Positions 1 to 8,080 of a stretch of 14,108 bases of DNA are shown here, piece by piece. Origin of the DNA: Anaerohabitans sp036788095 (GTDB lineage: Bacteria; Zhuqueibacterota; Zhuqueibacteria; Residuimicrobiales; Residuimicrobiaceae); the NCBI GenBank assembly GCA_036788095.1, contig DAIQOA010000115.1, positions 1 to 14,108 of the forward strand. Reading direction: 5' to 3'. The position numbers and the translations under genes are program-made. The notes beneath the pieces were generated by a model. That model made no database searches, was not told the DNA's origin, and was given only the letters and a program-made list of their open reading frames with translations. Within the stretch, counting starts at the first letter, position 1. Every line of letters begins with the position of its first letter.

Positions 1-311
1 GGCTGTACTATATTGAAACCAGCGCCATCGCTTTTGCTTATACTCTGGAGAAGAGCAGCTTTCTGACCACGTTCGATCGGGAGGTCCATACCGTGGATTT
101 TTCGCTCGACCAGCTTCAAGAGATGCTGGATCCGGATATTTTTTTCCGCATCAACCGCAAGATGATCGTCAATTATAAAGCGATTAAAAGCATGACCGCC
201 TTTTCGCGCTCGCGCATCAAACTGGAGCTGCAGCCGGTTCCGCCGAAAGCCATCGATGCTCTGGTGAGCGTAGAGCGGACGCACCGCTTCAAAGAGTGGA
301 TCGATAAATAA
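1..311 (+). CDS. LytTR-family response regulator, C-terminal DNA-binding domain (5' end outside window)
   Basis: The frame is open from base 3 and ends at TAA 309-311; the start lies outside the window, so only about 102 residues are visible. They make up most of a LytTR DNA-binding domain: an opening YYIET strand, a central FSLDQLQEMLDP helix, the FFRINRKMIVN core typical of LytTR proteins (position of the usual FfRihRsylVN), and a closing SVERTHRFKEWIDK segment matching the usual vsRer..eFk.WL ending. Proteins of this family usually carry an N-terminal receiver domain and act as cytoplasmic transcription regulators paired with a histidine kinase; neither receiver nor kinase is in view. The next gene starts 50 bases downstream on the same strand and may be co-transcribed. 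The domain call is firm; the target genes are unknown. Confidence 0.85.
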   Translation, partial: LYYIETSAIAFAYTLEKSSFLTTFDREVHTVDFSLDQLQEMLDPDIFFRINRKMIVNYKAIKSMTAFSRSRIKLELQPVPPKAIDALVSVERTHRFKEWIDK

Positions 312-361
312 CCAGCACGGCTGCAGCCAACCTGGTCTTTAGCCCCGGAGGGAGGCTTGCC

Positions 362-937
362 ATGAACCGCTTTTATGGGCCCTTCTGTATTGCTGTTTGC
401 TTTTTTGTCTTTTTCGCTTGCGCTGCTCAGGCGCCGGCGCAGGAGGGTCTCGCTGCAATAGAATACAACCACTCTATCGACTTTTGCCCCATGTCGCCGC
501 TGTTCAAGATCTACGCCGTTCATTATGGTCGCCGGCTGTCCCGGCAGGGTGAGCTGATCCTCGCTCCCTATTATGCGAACATTCACTATGCGGATATCGG
601 CAACACCGATGCTCCCGGGTTTATCGTCGGCTATCGCCGGTATATCTGGAACAAACTGCACATCGATTATCAGCTCATCCCGCAGTGGGATCATTTTTAC
701 GAGAAAAACGAGAACAAGACCTATCCGCTTGGTTTTGATCTGTGGAATGAGTTCCGCCTGGGGTATGTGTGGGATTTCACCGTGGCCGGGGCGCCTGCGT
801 TCATCAATGTTCAATGGCCATTGGGCTTTTCGCTCTATTCCGACGCCGGCGCCAAACCGGCGTCTTTTAAAAAGCACGCCAAAGACCACCCGTTGTTTTA
901 TTTCCCGCCCATGTTCTTTATCGGCATTAGATTTTAA
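362..937 (+). CDS. small exported protein, probable outer-membrane beta-barrel, function unknown
   Basis: 191 residues. The ATG is preceded by a strong ribosome binding site (GGAGGGAGG, 350-358 region). Residues 1-26 are a classical signal peptide: MNR, then a Phe/Cys/Ala-rich hydrophobic core, then a cleavage-like APA before Gln27. No acceptable lipobox is seen. The mature part has no catalytic motif I recognise. It is rich in aromatic residues and alternating strands (for example FIVGYRRYIW near 81-90 and FRLGYVWDF), and it ends FFIGIRF with a C-terminal Phe and hydrophobic residues at alternate positions, as in the C-terminal signal of outer-membrane barrels. About 165 mature residues would suit an 8-stranded barrel. 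It follows a LytTR regulator by 50 bases, so that regulator may control it. The outer-membrane location is inferred and no function is assigned. Confidence 0.7.
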   Translation: MNRFYGPFCIAVCFFVFFACAAQAPAQEGLAAIEYNHSIDFCPMSPLFKIYAVHYGRRLSRQGELILAPYYANIHYADIGNTDAPGFIVGYRRYIWNKLHIDYQLIPQWDHFYEKNENKTYPLGFDLWNEFRLGYVWDFTVAGAPAFINVQWPLGFSLYSDAGAKPASFKKHAKDHPLFYFPPMFFIGIRF

Positions 938-1017
938 CTTTTTTGCCTGCTGCCGTGCGCCCAAAAGTCGTCTCGGCAAAGGCACAGCCATAGTGCGGCA
1001 AATCCGCGGGGTACAGC

Positions 1018-1043
1018 GGGTGAACCCTGGTGAGGGGTCACCC
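1018..1043 (+). terminator. hairpin between convergent genes, candidate terminator
   Basis: GGGTGA (1018-1023) pairs with TCACCC (1038-1043). After a single A/G mismatch, CCCT (1025-1028) pairs with AGGG (1033-1036) around a four-base GGTG loop. TTT follows at 1044-1046 on the plus strand. It lies 80 bases after the stop of the plus-strand exported protein and 8 bases beyond the stop of the minus-strand membrane protein, so it could serve either gene. The U-tract is short, so rho-independent termination is only plausible. Confidence 0.4.
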
Positions 1044-1051
1044 TTTGCGCA

Positions 1052-1918
1052 TCACTGACCCCGGACCAGCGCCTGGCTGAGTTTCATCTGACTGCTGTGA
1101 GTGAAGAGGCGCAGCCCGGCGCGGAAGAACATATAGAGCTGTTGCCAGAGGAAGAGCGAAGCGATGATCCCGGCCGAGGACGCGTGGAGCAGGTCGGCAA
1201 CCGGATTATAGATGAGCAGACCGAGCGGGCTGACGGCGGCCAGCAGCAGAGCCAGGGTGAAAAGGCTGCTGAAACGGCGGATGATGAACTGCAGGGCAAT
1301 GAGAGCGAGGCGGCGCGTCCGTTTCTCCCTTTTCTGCACAGCCAGAATGCGGCTGTAATCGAAGAACAGGGCCCAGAGCAGCAGCGCGAGATAGCGGAGG
1401 CCCATTTTGATCACGCCAAACCAATAGCTGATGTTTTCGCCAGGGTCCTTGCCCCAGAAAAGTTTGCGCACCAGATTGGCCAGGGCTGGGAGCAGAAAGA
1501 GCAACGCAAGCAAGGGCAGGCTGCAGAGAAAGAGACGGAAAAAGCGGCCGAAATAGCGGCTGCAGGCCTCCCAGAATTCGGCCGGCTGGTAGGGACGATC
1601 GCTCGCCAGGAGCTTGAGCGCACCGCCGGAGAAAAAGAGCATCAGCAGCGAGAAGGAAACGAATATCATCACCATAAGGGGAAAGAGCGCGCCCAGGGCG
1701 TTGCCGCGGTAGTGTACAAGTTCGATGAAAAAATGCATATCCATAAAGCCGCTGAGCCGTTCGGCGACGAGGGTTCGGCCGGCATAGTTGTTGACGATCC
1801 AGGCCGAGGGCAGGGCCACCACGGCGGCGAAAGCCAGTCCGCTGAGATAGTAGAGAAACCAGAGCCGCTTGAGCGAGAGAAGGCGGACCAGGGCTGAGCG
1901 GAGAGCGTGTTTCATCAT
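1052..1918 (-). CDS. six-helix integral membrane protein of unknown function
   Basis: 288 residues from the ATG at 1916-1918. A TTG codon lies just upstream, but the GAGGGA ribosome binding site is well spaced for the ATG and too close for the TTG. The sequence is dominated by hydrophobic segments at about residues 20-42, 76-98, 127-150, 170-188, 214-236 and 247-268, giving roughly six transmembrane helices with Arg/Lys-rich loops (for example QKREKRTRR at 195-203). Two aromatic/basic segments (FWEACSRYFGRFFRLF, and FFDYSRILAVQKR after helix 4) look like inner-membrane interface helices. I see no catalytic or transport motif and do not recognise the family. It starts 20 bases after the M1 peptidase stop, so the two are probably co-transcribed and it may work with the peptidase at the envelope. 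Inner-membrane location is a prediction. Confidence 0.7.
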   Translation of the reverse strand: MMKHALRSALVRLLSLKRLWFLYYLSGLAFAAVVALPSAWIVNNYAGRTLVAERLSGFMDMHFFIELVHYRGNALGALFPLMVMIFVSFSLLMLFFSGGALKLLASDRPYQPAEFWEACSRYFGRFFRLFLCSLPLLALLFLLPALANLVRKLFWGKDPGENISYWFGVIKMGLRYLALLLWALFFDYSRILAVQKREKRTRRLALIALQFIIRRFSSLFTLALLLAAVSPLGLLIYNPVADLLHASSAGIIASLFLWQQLYMFFRAGLRLFTHSSQMKLSQALVRGQ

Positions 1919-1938
1919 CAAGAGTCCCTCGCAGCTGG

Positions 1939-4101
1939 TTACAAGTGAGCTGAAAAGATGGTAAAGAGGTTGAAGAACTTGGGCATGTCCATGAAGAATT
2001 GCGTCCAGAAGAGGATGCGCGCGGCCAGTTTAGCTTTTCCGCGCGAGGACCTCTCCAGCGTGCGGCTGTTGTTGGTGAGCTGGACGTCGAGGAGAATCTT
2101 GTTCTCCGCATCGATGGCGGCGGAGACCAGGCGTGCGGGCCGGGTGACGGAGAACGCTTTCCAGCGCGCTTTGCCGTCCCACGTTTGCATCAGCGTATCG
2201 CCGTCGCTAAAGATCATTTGCAGTTCCACCGGAAAGATAAACTCCCCCAGCCGGCGCACCTTGACAGTCGAATAATAGAGCTTCACCGCATCCTGTTCGT
2301 TGCTGTCGGGAGTTGCTTTTTGGCGCAGAGAGGCCGTATCAACCTCGATTGCGTTCGCAGCCGGAGCGTCTGCGGTGAGTTTGGCCGTGGCTAGCGTAAC
2401 AGCGGCCGAATCAGCGGTCGAGCCGGCGGTGGTCGAATCGGTGGTCGAATCAGGGGTCGACTCGGCAGCGGCCGAATCGGCTGCTGTTGATTCGGCGGGG
2501 AAAAAATCAAAGCCGCGGTTTTCTTCCACCTCTTCGCTGCTGATCTCGCTGACGCTGTAATCGAGCACCGCGGTGGTCCGCAGGGCCTGGTCAAAGAACC
2601 AGTCGAAATTTTGGCCCGAGACCTCGTTGACCACAGCGATAAAATCGCCGCTGCGCGGATGTTTGAACTGCCAGCGTTCGAACCAGGTACGCAGGATGCG
2701 GTTCATGGTGTCGCGGCCGACCAGGTTTTGCAGGGTGAGCAGCATCAGCCCGGGTTTGTTGTAGGACATGGAGGAGTAGTCGCTTCCCGAATAGTATTTC
2801 CAGGCGGGCTGAAGGACCGGATCGAGTCCGGGTTCGGCGATGTAACCCATACGTTGCAGCTGGGGGTCGCTGATGCGGATGCCGTAGAGATCGATCATGT
2901 TGCCGGTATTGCCATAGGTGTCAGCGAGGATCTGCATTTCGCTGAAGGTGTTGATACCTTCGTCGAGCCAGGCCTCTTCGAACTCGTTGGTGGCGACGAG
3001 GTGGTACCAGTAATTGTGGCCGAACTCGTGCATGATCACCATCTCGAGGGCGCGAACGCCCTGCGGTTGTCCGTAGGCGCCCCAGGCGGTGATCAGGGTC
3101 GGGTACTCCATGCCGCCTGTTTCGCCGGCGCCGCGGCGGGGATCGACGACAGTGAGGTTGGGATAGGGATAGTCGCCGTACTGATCCTGGAACCAGGCGA
3201 CGGCGATCTCGGCCGCCTTGAGATAGCGCTTTCCCATGGAGGCATGGTCTTTTTGGAGAAGGGCGCGAATCTTAACATTCTGGCTTTCACCGTTCAGGAC
3301 GATGAAATCGGGGCTGGCGGTCCAGGCGAAATCATGGACATCCTCGGCATGGTAGCGGTGGGTGACGGTGGAATCGGGATTATTCACTGTTGCATAGCAA
3401 AGGCCGGTGGCGCCGACGATGTAGCCTTTGGGCGCGGTGATGTTGACATTGTAGACGCCGAAATCGGCATAGAACTCGGAATGGGCGTGAAACTGATGGC
3501 AGTTCCAGCCGCTGTTTTCATACACGCCGATCTTGGGAAACCACTGGCCGGCCATGATGTACTCGTTCTTGATGCCGGTGCGGGCCATGGGCGGTTCGGG
3601 CAGTTTGGCGGTGAAGACGAAATAAAGGGTGATGGTATGGCCAGGGCTAAGGGGTGTGGGGAGCAGCAGGTGAAGCACGGTTTTATCGTTCGGGTTGCCG
3701 TCGTCCGGCTGGATAAAGGCGGTCCGGGGAAGCAACGCTTCCCCGGCTGTGTTGGTCAGGGAGTCGATTTGGATATAGCCCCAGCCCTCTTCGCTGAGCG
3801 CTTCGCCGCGATGGCGGCCGCCGGATTCGCGCATAAAGGTCGACTGGTCGTTGCGAAAGCCGTTGAGATAGAGGTGAAATTCAAGATCCTCGACCGTATG
3901 GCCGGCGGTGTTGCGCCAGTGCAGAACCTGGCGGCCGTGTAAAAGGCGGCCCTTGGCGTCAAGACGGACGTCGATGTCATAGTTGGCGATGCGCGGACTT
4001 TTCGCTTGGGGAAAAAGCACGGGCTGACCGGCGTCTGTCTTGAGCGTGATCAGCAGGCTGGTGAGGCAAAGCATGCGGCAGGCGCTACGGCAAAAGTCCA
4101 T
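1939..4101 (-). CDS. exported M1-family zinc metallopeptidase (aminopeptidase-like)
   Basis: 720 residues from the ATG at 4099-4101. GGAG sits six bases before this ATG. An ATG at 4107 abuts the GGAG directly, and a longer in-frame extension to 4260 adds only non-conserved sequence. Residues 1-25 form a signal peptide (MDFCRSACRM, then a Leu/Thr core). The catalytic core has GGMEYP (329-334, the GxMEN substrate-binding position), HEFGH (358-362) and the third zinc ligand Glu381, exactly 18 residues after His362. Tyr447 in SYNKP fits the transition-state tyrosine of M1 enzymes. The family hydrolyses N-terminal residues from peptides using one zinc ion; here it would act outside the cytoplasm. 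After the helical domain comes a Ser/Thr/Ala/Asp-rich linker (about 537-600), then a small terminal domain and a hydrophobic tail (about 692-720). The membrane-protein gene follows 20 bases downstream. Class assignment is firm; substrate specificity is not known. Confidence 0.92.
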   Translation of the reverse strand: MDFCRSACRMLCLTSLLITLKTDAGQPVLFPQAKSPRIANYDIDVRLDAKGRLLHGRQVLHWRNTAGHTVEDLEFHLYLNGFRNDQSTFMRESGGRHRGEALSEEGWGYIQIDSLTNTAGEALLPRTAFIQPDDGNPNDKTVLHLLLPTPLSPGHTITLYFVFTAKLPEPPMARTGIKNEYIMAGQWFPKIGVYENSGWNCHQFHAHSEFYADFGVYNVNITAPKGYIVGATGLCYATVNNPDSTVTHRYHAEDVHDFAWTASPDFIVLNGESQNVKIRALLQKDHASMGKRYLKAAEIAVAWFQDQYGDYPYPNLTVVDPRRGAGETGGMEYPTLITAWGAYGQPQGVRALEMVIMHEFGHNYWYHLVATNEFEEAWLDEGINTFSEMQILADTYGNTGNMIDLYGIRISDPQLQRMGYIAEPGLDPVLQPAWKYYSGSDYSSMSYNKPGLMLLTLQNLVGRDTMNRILRTWFERWQFKHPRSGDFIAVVNEVSGQNFDWFFDQALRTTAVLDYSVSEISSEEVEENRGFDFFPAESTAADSAAAESTPDSTTDSTTAGSTADSAAVTLATAKLTADAPAANAIEVDTASLRQKATPDSNEQDAVKLYYSTVKVRRLGEFIFPVELQMIFSDGDTLMQTWDGKARWKAFSVTRPARLVSAAIDAENKILLDVQLTNNSRTLERSSRGKAKLAARILFWTQFFMDMPKFFNLFTIFSAHL
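2402..2494 (-). repeat. degenerate 12/15-bp tandem repeat encoding a Ser/Thr/Ala/Asp linker
   Basis: Within the M1 peptidase gene, seven adjacent units of 12, 12, 15, 12, 12, 15 and 15 bp can be laid out on the plus strand, each ending close to GGTCGAATCG or GGCCGAATCG. On the coding strand they give short motifs such as ADSAA, ESTPDS, TTDST and TADS, at about residues 537-567. Unit lengths are multiples of three, so gain or loss of units would keep frame. It looks like a flexible spacer between the catalytic part and the terminal domain. Confidence 0.65.
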
Positions 4102-4271
4102 TTTCATCTCCGGATTTGCAGGGAGGTGTTGACAGGGTGAAAAAGAAAAGAGCGCCGGCATGCAACGACGCACTGGATCCTGCCGGCCGGGAAGGCACCC
4201 GGCCGACCCTGGCAGAAATTTACTATTCTTTTTATGAAAACACAGCGAAAATTTCACCATTCACATAATTT

Positions 4272-5390
4272 TTACTTCGCCCCATCAAGCCGGCGGTCGC
4301 GGGAGGCCCAGGCCAATCCCACCAGCGCACGCTGCCAATGAACGCCCATGGTCAACCTGTTCTGGCGATCCAGCATGAAAAAAAGTCCCGGCGAAAAGCG
4401 ACCAATCCCGATGAGGCCTGGATAGAGGTTGATGCGCAGATAATCCTCCAGCTTGCCGGCATAGAGCACCGACGCCAGCAGGGACTGATTGCGGTCATAA
4501 AAGAGGCCGGCTGTGGTCACCAGGTTGGTGGTGAGCATGCGCAGAGTGCTAGCGTCATCCCCGGCGACATCCACGAGATTCTTCGCCACCAGACCGGCGC
4601 CGAACGAGATCGACCGCTCACGGTCGAACTTGAAGGAAGAGCCCAGCTCGCCATGGTTGCCATAGTTGTAAAACAGGTGCCATTTCTGTGATTTGGGCAG
4701 GCGCCATTTGAGGCTGAAATTCTGGCCGTTGTTGACGATGGCGCCGCGCCAGGGATCGAGCGCGAGCTGGTAGGACCAGTCGGAAAAGTGCAGCGTGTGG
4801 CTGAAAAAGCGCGCCACTTTGTCGTTGCTGAACAGCACGACGCTGAGCGGATCAAAAATATAGAGATCCGCGATGGGATCGACGTTGTAGCCCTTGAAGT
4901 CGCCGTTTTCCACCACCTCATTGAGAAGGTGGTAGACGGTCATGGTGGCGACGGCGCAGAGCTTGGCATGCGGGATCTCCTGATGCGTGAACCATTCGGT
5001 CATCATGCGGCTGCTCATGCCGCCGCCGAGAAGATGCATGGTATAGTTGGGCCAATATTGCGCGCGTTTGGAATTGACGCTGAACGGCACGATCTCCGAG
5101 GTGATAAAATCCTTCCATCCATAGCTTTTAACGGCCGCGAGCGGACGGGACAGGTTATAGCGGACATTTTTCCAGCCGGCGGCATAGGGAAAGTCGAGGA
5201 TATTGTTGGCACGGTTCTCCATGGCCATGATGCCATAGCCGCCGTGCAGAATCAGCGCGACGGGCTGGACCAGAGCCTGACTGCCATATTCATAGCCATG
5301 ATAAAAATAGGCATCCTGCTCCTGCGCGGCGCTTTGCATTGCGATGAACAAGAGCATGATGAAACAACGATTAATTTTTTTGTGCATCAT
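4272..5390 (-). CDS. exported protein of unknown function, probable outer-membrane/barrel-like
   Basis: 372 residues. The start is one of two consecutive ATGs (5390 or 5387); the ribosome binding site is weak (AAGAAAAA), so the choice is open. Residues 1-22 form a signal peptide ending QSAA before QEQ. The middle holds a dense, conserved-looking block: TMHLLGGGMSSRMMTEWF, then YHLLNEVVENG (about 175-185), NVDPIADLYIFDPLSVVLF and HFSDWSYQLALDP. The C-terminal half has alternating strands with aromatic edges (HLFYNYGNHGELGSSFKF, SISFGAGLVAK, LASVLYAGKLEDYLRINLYPG), which suggests membrane-spanning beta structure. I do not recognise the family and see no catalytic triad or metal motif. The M1 peptidase starts 170 bases downstream on the same strand, so co-transcription is possible but less clear than elsewhere in the block. 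Confidence 0.7.
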   Translation of the reverse strand: MMHKKINRCFIMLLFIAMQSAAQEQDAYFYHGYEYGSQALVQPVALILHGGYGIMAMENRANNILDFPYAAGWKNVRYNLSRPLAAVKSYGWKDFITSEIVPFSVNSKRAQYWPNYTMHLLGGGMSSRMMTEWFTHQEIPHAKLCAVATMTVYHLLNEVVENGDFKGYNVDPIADLYIFDPLSVVLFSNDKVARFFSHTLHFSDWSYQLALDPWRGAIVNNGQNFSLKWRLPKSQKWHLFYNYGNHGELGSSFKFDRERSISFGAGLVAKNLVDVAGDDASTLRMLTTNLVTTAGLFYDRNQSLLASVLYAGKLEDYLRINLYPGLIGIGRFSPGLFFMLDRQNRLTMGVHWQRALVGLAWASRDRRLDGAK

Positions 5391-5539
5391 TATCTGATTT
5401 TTCTTGAATAGAGGGGGTTGTTCGTGTACGAGCGCTGCAGTGCGCCTGTCAGGCTGCCGGATCGATTCTGGATGGAGCTGAAATGGCCTCTAGTTCATCA
5501 GGTTAAAGCAAGAGTCGCTCATCGACATTTCCGCCTATT

Positions 5540-5564
5540 TTTGCATTCCAGGCGCGAGTGCAAA
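5540..5564. promoter_or_regulatory. 25-bp imperfect inverted repeat in intergenic region
   Basis: TTTGCATTC (5540-5548) and GAGTGCAAA (5556-5564) are inverted copies, matching at 8 of 9 positions with a 7-base centre CAGGCGC. It lies in the 241-base gap between two minus-strand genes, 68 bases after one stop and about 150 bases before the next start. It could be an operator for the downstream gene or a transcript-end hairpin; the low-GC outer arms and the absence of a strong U-tract favour an operator slightly. I see no other clear structure in this gap. Confidence 0.35.
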
Positions 5565-5631
5565 TAAACCATGCCTGTATGTCGCCAGAAGAAGCAAACA
5601 AAAACGTCAGATGAACAGAGAGGTCTGCCGG

Positions 5632-6699
5632 CTAATAGCTGCGTTCAAGGGCCAGGCCGCCTGCCCATCCAGAGTAGCTGCGGACCCCGTTGATCGCTTT
5701 GTTGAACGTGTTATGGTGATAACACTGGTTGATGACGATGCTGCTGCCCCGCTTGAGTGGAATTCTTACGCCGGCGCCATAGTGGAGGCCAAAGCTGCTG
5801 TCTATGTAACGGGCAAAAGCGATCCCCTTTCTGCTAACCGCTTCGCTCTGGCTGGCGGTGTACACTCCGGCGCCGGCCGTGATGAATGGATTGAACAACG
5901 GCTGCTGCCGCGGATGCAGCGAAATGCCCAGCAGATGGGATTGGATCACCATCTTGGTGGGAGTATCGCGGCCCTCGACGACGTCGCCCTCCTTCATCCA
6001 GGTTCCCCAGCCGCTTTCCAGCGACACATACTCTGACAGATCAAATGCCAGATTGATATTCCGCATCAACGAGCTGTTCTTCCAACTCTGGAATTTGAAC
6101 GGCTCTTTGTCGGCCACTCCCGGAATCTGCCATTGGCTCAACGACCACCCGACCCTGAACAGGGGGGCGTCATCGTTGTGCTGCGGCAGTTGCTGATGTA
6201 TAGAATAATAGGCCGCCCCATTGATGAGCAGGTTTTGCAGTACACCATGCCAGAAATGGACCAATTCACCGTGGGTGAGAGCGCCGCTATGAGTTGGGAA
6301 ATACCGTTTGTCGAACAGTTTTATGGAATGCTCCAGATCCGGGGCCATGGCGCCGAGAGAGCCGAAAAACAGGGCCGGATCTTTTTTCCACTGCGGCAGC
6401 AATAAAACCGCACCGGTCAGGCCCTCGGCGCTGAACCACATCATTCTGCGGCTTTTCATGCGAGGTTCATAGTTGCCGAATTGATCCGAGAGCAAATGAC
6501 TGTAAGCGCCGAGCAGAAAGGCGGAGCCATAGCGTTTGAATTTTCCGCCGCCGACCTCCGCCGGCGCCAGATATTTGGCGAATACCGCGCCTTCCATGGG
6601 GTGTCTGGCGCCGTTGCCGGCGTAGACCGGAGGAATGGCGCCGGCGGCCAGGGTCAATAAAAGCACAGGGAGAAAGAAATTTTTCAGTTTCAATGCCAT
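5632..6699 (-). CDS. exported composite protein: His/Asp-rich N-terminal half plus barrel-like C-terminal half
   Basis: 355 residues, starting at ATG 6697-6699; the ribosome binding site is poor, as expected for an internal operon gene 37 bases after tolC. Residues 1-27 are a signal peptide ending VYA. Residues about 60-155 carry ordered His/Asp motifs: SHLLSDQFG (67-75), APDLEH (119-124), THSGALTHGELVHFWHG (136-152). The pattern of a PD-x-x-H motif followed by an H-x-G-x-T-H motif recalls YdjM/DUF457-type membrane metal-dependent hydrolases, where such residues are thought to bind metal. The helix-rich part could sit in a membrane. From about residue 215 the character changes to alternating strands (NLAFDLSEYVSLESGWGTW, FITAGAGVY, FGLHYGAGVRIPL, GWAGGLALERSY), typical of small outer-membrane barrels. 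The hydrolase relation is an inference from motif shape only. Position after the efflux genes suggests an envelope role linked to them. Confidence 0.65.
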   Translation of the reverse strand: MALKLKNFFLPVLLLTLAAGAIPPVYAGNGARHPMEGAVFAKYLAPAEVGGGKFKRYGSAFLLGAYSHLLSDQFGNYEPRMKSRRMMWFSAEGLTGAVLLLPQWKKDPALFFGSLGAMAPDLEHSIKLFDKRYFPTHSGALTHGELVHFWHGVLQNLLINGAAYYSIHQQLPQHNDDAPLFRVGWSLSQWQIPGVADKEPFKFQSWKNSSLMRNINLAFDLSEYVSLESGWGTWMKEGDVVEGRDTPTKMVIQSHLLGISLHPRQQPLFNPFITAGAGVYTASQSEAVSRKGIAFARYIDSSFGLHYGAGVRIPLKRGSSIVINQCYHHNTFNKAINGVRSYSGWAGGLALERSY

Positions 6700-6736
6700 C
6701 GTCGAAACTCTATCGGTTCGGTTGTGAGTGATGTTG

Positions 6737-8080
6737 TTATCTGCCGGTCGCCTGCAGATAGGCGGTTCTTTTTAAGAGATAGCCGGTTTTGGCGTCGGTC
6801 AGCTGATCGATGGTCTGCTGGTGCAGGGCCTGGGCCTCGAGCAGATCGGCGACGCTGCACACCCCATGGTCATAGCTGTCCTGATTGACTTTGAGATTTT
6901 CCTCGGCCTGGAGTTTCGCCTCTTCGCACAGCCATACCTGCTTGTAGGCGTCGTTCAGGTCTTGCCAGGCTTTCTCAATTTGCAGCTGCAGCAGTTCCGT
7001 GCGGTCCTGCAGATCGTTTTTCGCCATCTGCTCCTTCAAACGGTGTTCCTGGACCGTATGGGACGCCTCCCACCAGCCGGAGAGCGGGATGGCCGCGGTA
7101 GCGAAAGCCATGCCGAGGGTGCGGTCTTCGCCTTCATCAAACTTCATGTACATGCCGACCACTCCCACCCCCACCTGGGGCAGGTATTCGCCCGCTTTTA
7201 TCCGTTTTTGCAGGGTTGCGGCTTTGACCGAGGCCCGCAGCAGTTGGTATTCACTCCTTCTCTGCACCGCGGCCTGGGCATCGACATAATAGGTCTGCGG
7301 CGCATCGTGGATCAGCAGCGAATCCTGTAAAACCAGGGTTGAGTCGTAGGGGATGCCGATGTGTTGACAGAACGCCATTTTTGCCAGTTTTTTGCCGTTT
7401 TCCAGCTTGGAGCGGTTGAGCTGGATTTCAGTTTGTTTCAGTTTCACCTTGAGGACGTCGTTTTTCGTCACCATCCCGGATTTCCAGGCATCCTCAATCT
7501 GATTACGTAAACTGGACAGCAAAGATTCATACTTTTGCACGGTTTTGGCTTTTTCCTCCAGCGACACCACCAGCCAGTACTGCTGTTCCGTTTTCTGCAG
7601 AACCTCGTCATGGGTCATGCGCTCCCGGCGTTCGTTGACGGACACCCCTAACGACGCCAGCCTGTTGCCGTTGACGATCCTGCCGCCGGCAAACACCGGC
7701 TGGACCACATTGACCATGCCAATGGTCCCGGATTTCAACAGGCCCATGGCGGTGCTGGGCATATAGGCAAATTGGCTGGGGTGCAGCAGGTGAATCGGAT
7801 TGCCATCATACACCGGCAGGTTGCCGCCCTGGGTGGTTATTTCCATCAGCGGATCCTGCGCTTCAAACAGAACCCCGCCGGCGCTGATGGCTGGAAAGTA
7901 TTTGGTCAGAGCGGCTTTTCTCGTCTGCTGCGCCGCTTTTACTTCCAGGCGGCTGTTCTGTATGGCGTGGTTATGCTGCAGCGCAAGCTGTTGGCTCTGT
8001 TCCAGGGTCAGCGCTTCCTGGCTGTAGCCCTGGTGGCTGCTGAGCAGCAGGATCAGAAGGAGACTTTTTATTTTTTTCAT
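6737..8080 (-). CDS. TolC-family outer-membrane efflux channel
   Basis: 447 residues. Its ATG (8078-8080) overlaps the TGA of the RND gene (8077-8079) by the ATGA arrangement, so translation is coupled; no strong independent ribosome binding site is seen. Residues 1-20 form a signal peptide (MKKIK, Leu-rich core, GYS before QEA). The mature protein has the duplicated layout of outer-membrane efflux proteins: LTLEQSQQLALQHNHAIQ near the N-terminus, long coiled-coil helices rich in Gln/Lys/Glu/Leu (about 145-245 and 355-447), and two strand segments near VQPVFAGGRIVNGN (about 126-139) and GVVGMYMKF/ATAAIPLSGWW. The ending DSYDHGVCSVADLLEAQALHQQT matches the usual Y..G..s..dLLeAq.. motif. It forms the trimeric exit duct for the adjacent RND pump. 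Length is within the family range. Confidence 0.93.
   Translation of the reverse strand: MKKIKSLLLILLLSSHQGYSQEALTLEQSQQLALQHNHAIQNSRLEVKAAQQTRKAALTKYFPAISAGGVLFEAQDPLMEITTQGGNLPVYDGNPIHLLHPSQFAYMPSTAMGLLKSGTIGMVNVVQPVFAGGRIVNGNRLASLGVSVNERRERMTHDEVLQKTEQQYWLVVSLEEKAKTVQKYESLLSSLRNQIEDAWKSGMVTKNDVLKVKLKQTEIQLNRSKLENGKKLAKMAFCQHIGIPYDSTLVLQDSLLIHDAPQTYYVDAQAAVQRRSEYQLLRASVKAATLQKRIKAGEYLPQVGVGVVGMYMKFDEGEDRTLGMAFATAAIPLSGWWEASHTVQEHRLKEQMAKNDLQDRTELLQLQIEKAWQDLNDAYKQVWLCEEAKLQAEENLKVNQDSYDHGVCSVADLLEAQALHQQTIDQLTDAKTGYLLKRTAYLQATGR

Noticed and set aside
2611..3942. 443-codon open frame on the plus strand opposite the M1 peptidase
   Set aside because: It lies opposite the catalytic region of the peptidase; composition is Gly/Val/Ala/Asp-biased and no motif is present.
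4102..4260. Upstream extension of the M1 peptidase by about 53 residues
   Set aside because: The extension would put charged, Pro/Cys-rich sequence before a good signal peptide. The GGAG site fits the ATG at 4101.
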